From Stagnimonas sp. (GTDB lineage: Bacteria > Pseudomonadota > Gammaproteobacteria > Nevskiales > Nevskiaceae): a DNA stretch of 52,333 nucleotides. Positions 50,477 to 52,333 of the stretch are shown here, in pieces (the first letter of the stretch is position 1; each line of letters opens with the position of its first letter). The stretch covers positions 1 through 52,333 of the forward strand of contig JAUSQI010000156.1 in the NCBI GenBank assembly GCA_030652575.1, read 5' to 3'. Under the pieces are notes generated by a model, which was not told the DNA's origin, made no database searches, and saw nothing but the letters and a program-made list of their open reading frames with translations. The translations under genes were made by a program, and so were the position numbers.

Positions 50477-52333
50477 ATGACCCGTCGCATCCTCGTCACC
50501 AACGCCCTGCCCTACGCCAACGGCCCGCTGCATCTCGGCCACATGGTCGGCTATCTGCAAGCCGATATCTGGGTGCGCTACCAGCGCATGTGCGGGCACG
50601 AAGTGCATTACGTCTGCGCCGACGACGCGCATGGCACGCCGATCATGCTTGCGGCCGAGAAAGCAGGTGTGACGCCCGAGGCCTTCATTGCCGACATCCA
50701 GCAGCAGCACGAGAAGGACTTCGCGGACTTCGGTGTCGGCTTCGACCACTACCACTCGACGCACTCCGAAGAAAACCGCCAGCTTTCAGAGAGCATCTAT
50801 ACGCGTCTGAAGGCGGCGGGTGCGATCAGTGCGAAGACCATCCAGCAGCTCTACGACCCGGTGAAGCAGATGTTCCTGCCGGATCGCTACATCAAGGGCG
50901 AGTGCCCCAAGTGCGGCAGCGCCGACCAGTACGGCGACAACTGCGAGGTCTGCGGCGCGGCCTACTCGCCCACCGACCTCAAGAGCCCGCGCAGCGTGGT
51001 GAGCGGGGCCACGCCGGAGATGCGCGACAGCGAGCATTACTTCTTCGAGCTGGCGCAGTTCCAGCCGTTTCTCGCCGAGTGGCTGAATACGGCAAACATC
51101 CACAGCTCCATCAAGGCCAAGCTGCGCGAGTGGTTCGATGCGGGCCTGAAGGCCTGGGACATCTCGCGCGACGCGCCCTATTTCGGCTTCGCCATCCCCG
51201 ACGCGCCCGGCAAGTATTTCTACGTCTGGCTGGACGCGCCCATCGGCTACATCGCCAGCTTCAAGGCGCATTGCGCCAAGCACAGCCTGGACTTCGAGTC
51301 GTTCTGGAAAGCGGGCAGCAACACCGAATTGCACCACTTCATCGGCAAGGACATCGTCAACTTTCACGGCCTGTTCTGGCCCGCGATGCTGCATGGCTCC
51401 AATCACCGCACGCCGACGGCGCTGCACGTTAACGGCTATCTGACGGTGAACGGCGCGAAGATGAGCAAGTCGCGCGGCACCTTCATCAAGGCGCGGACTT
51501 ATCTCGAAACCCTGCCGCCCGAAGCACTGCGCTATTACTTTGCAGCGCGCCTCGGTGCGGGCCCGGATGACCTCGACCTCTCGTTCGCCGACTTCACCAG
51601 CCGTGTGAACAGTGATGTGGTGGGCAAGTGGGTGAACATTGCCAGCCGCTGTGCGGGTTTCATCGAGAAGCAGTTCGATGGTCAGCTCGCGACGAGCATG
51701 GATCGCCAAGAGCTGTTAGAGCACGCGGTTGCGCAAGCCGATGCCATCGCCGCGCGTTATGACGCCGGTGAATACAGCGAAGCCTTGCGGCAGATCATGG
51801 CGCTGGCCGACGCCGCCAACGTTTACATCGCCGAAACAGCACCGTGGACGCTCGCACGCGACCCTGCACAGCGCGAGCGTCTGCATGCCGTCTGCACCAC
51901 GGCACTCAACCTGTTCCGCGTATTGACGGCTTACCTCAAACCCGTGATGCCCAAGGTAGTGCTGGAAGCCGAGCGATTTCTCAATATCGAACCGTTGCAA
52001 TGGCAAACGATTGCCACACCACTGCTCGGCACCCGCATCGCCAGCTACGCCCCGCTGTTCACCCGCATCGAAACCAAGAGCATTGACGCCGTGATCGAAG
52101 CCTCGAAGGAAGACGTGAAGCCCGCTGCCGTAACGACACCCGCAGCGTCCGCCAAGGTGGAGGTAGCAAGCGATGCCGCCACCATCAGCATCGACGACTT
52201 CACCAAGGTCGATTTGCGCATCGCCCGCATCGCCTCGGCCGAACACGTCGAAGGCGCCGACAAGCTGCTGCGCCTCAAGCTCGACTTGGGCGCAATGGGC
52301 GAGCGGCAGGTGTTCGCGGGCATCAAGGCGGCG
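50477..52333 (+). CDS. metG: Methionyl-tRNA synthetase (incomplete at window edge)
   Basis: The first 619 residues of MetG, running off the right edge. It starts [23 protein letters not shown] with the HIGH-type HLGH (about 18-21). Zinc knuckle CPKCG and CEVCG lie near 145 and 158, KMSKS near 328, then the anticodon-binding helical domain to about 545. A tRNA-binding (EMAP-II-like) domain begins at [16 protein letters not shown]. The tail makes this the long dimeric form. It charges initiator and elongator tRNA-Met. The ATG at 50477 is 43 bases after the sbcB stop. Confidence 0.96.
   Translation, partial: MTRRILVTNALPYANGPLHLGHMVGYLQADIWVRYQRMCGHEVHYVCADDAHGTPIMLAAEKAGVTPEAFIADIQQQHEKDFADFGVGFDHYHSTHSEENRQLSESIYTRLKAAGAISAKTIQQLYDPVKQMFLPDRYIKGECPKCGSADQYGDNCEVCGAAYSPTDLKSPRSVVSGATPEMRDSEHYFFELAQFQPFLAEWLNTANIHSSIKAKLREWFDAGLKAWDISRDAPYFGFAIPDAPGKYFYVWLDAPIGYIASFKAHCAKHSLDFESFWKAGSNTELHHFIGKDIVNFHGLFWPAMLHGSNHRTPTALHVNGYLTVNGAKMSKSRGTFIKARTYLETLPPEALRYYFAARLGAGPDDLDLSFADFTSRVNSDVVGKWVNIASRCAGFIEKQFDGQLATSMDRQELLEHAVAQADAIAARYDAGEYSEALRQIMALADAANVYIAETAPWTLARDPAQRERLHAVCTTALNLFRVLTAYLKPVMPKVVLEAERFLNIEPLQWQTIATPLLGTRIASYAPLFTRIETKSIDAVIEASKEDVKPAAVTTPAASAKVEVASDAATISIDDFTKVDLRIARIASAEHVEGADKLLRLKLDLGAMGERQVFAGIKAA

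Overview
The window is high-GC gammaproteobacterial chromosome. This is supported by a fused RlmKL rRNA methyltransferase, an SbcB-type exonuclease I, GreB, a long-form MetG with tRNA-binding tail, a TonB2-type energiser cluster (DUF3450, TtpC, ExbB, ExbD, TonB) and the dcd / mrp / metG neighbourhood known from Pseudomonas and Xanthomonas relatives. Hopanoid-transport-like HpnN and HpnM proteins, DUF1329 and a vector-type TonB receptor make a Nevskiales/Steroidobacterales-like organism a reasonable guess, but only a guess.

Layout. 1-277: distal (non-leader) end of a CRISPR array; leader and any cas genes lie off the left edge. 432-1163 (-): a MazF/PemK-like toxin-antitoxin pair. 1308-10276 (-): nine tightly packed genes that look like one operon: SDR dehydrogenase, alpha/beta hydrolase, DUF3450, TtpC-like, ExbB, ExbD, TonB, a large TPR+DUF1329 fusion, and a patatin lipoprotein. 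10277-11635: a structured intergenic element, a rhodanese and an AT-richer orphan membrane protein. 11632-17950: greB and an HpnN-like RND transporter on one strand, diverging from an HpnM/MlaC-like protein translationally coupled to a TonB-dependent receptor. 17951-20328: a graveyard with an integrase N-terminal relic, a GNAT gene flanked by attC-like half sites, a mazEF pair and a frameshifted IS1-type transposase relic. 20329-23128: pckA, a spermidine-synthase-like protein and a DUF2970 protein. 23122-24820: GNAT, ribbon-helix-helix and DUF1275 genes. 24835-28341: an RND/MMPL transporter carrying a cyclic-nucleotide-binding domain, with a LolA-fold-like periplasmic partner. 28437-34205: a ketopantoate-reductase-like gene, then a MacA-MacB-outer-membrane-factor efflux operon. 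34202-38304: a DUF885 peptidase-like protein and rlmKL. 38473-42581: a PAS-PAS histidine kinase coupled to a REC-PAS-GGDEF-EAL protein. 42601-45921: an HSL-type esterase, dcd, a membrane-anchored hypothetical protein and mrp/apbC. 46012-48784: two tandem proteinase-K-like subtilases. 48982-52333: sbcB and metG (metG runs off the right edge).

How it fits together. Several blocks concern moving or cleaving hydrophobic molecules across the envelope: the TonB2-type operon bundled with lipase/esterase/SDR genes, the HpnN/HpnM/TonB-receptor locus, and the RND-cNMP/LolA-like pair. My working inference is that the first 28 kb is rich in lipid or terpenoid/sterol-like uptake and trafficking functions. 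The most notable observations are the TPR-DUF1329 fusion at the end of the TonB2-type operon, the receptor coupled to an HpnM-like protein, the RND-cNMP fusion, and a degenerate integron between the receptor and pckA.

Limits. No database search was possible. Family calls rest on recognisable motifs and gene order, and intergenic sites were read by eye.
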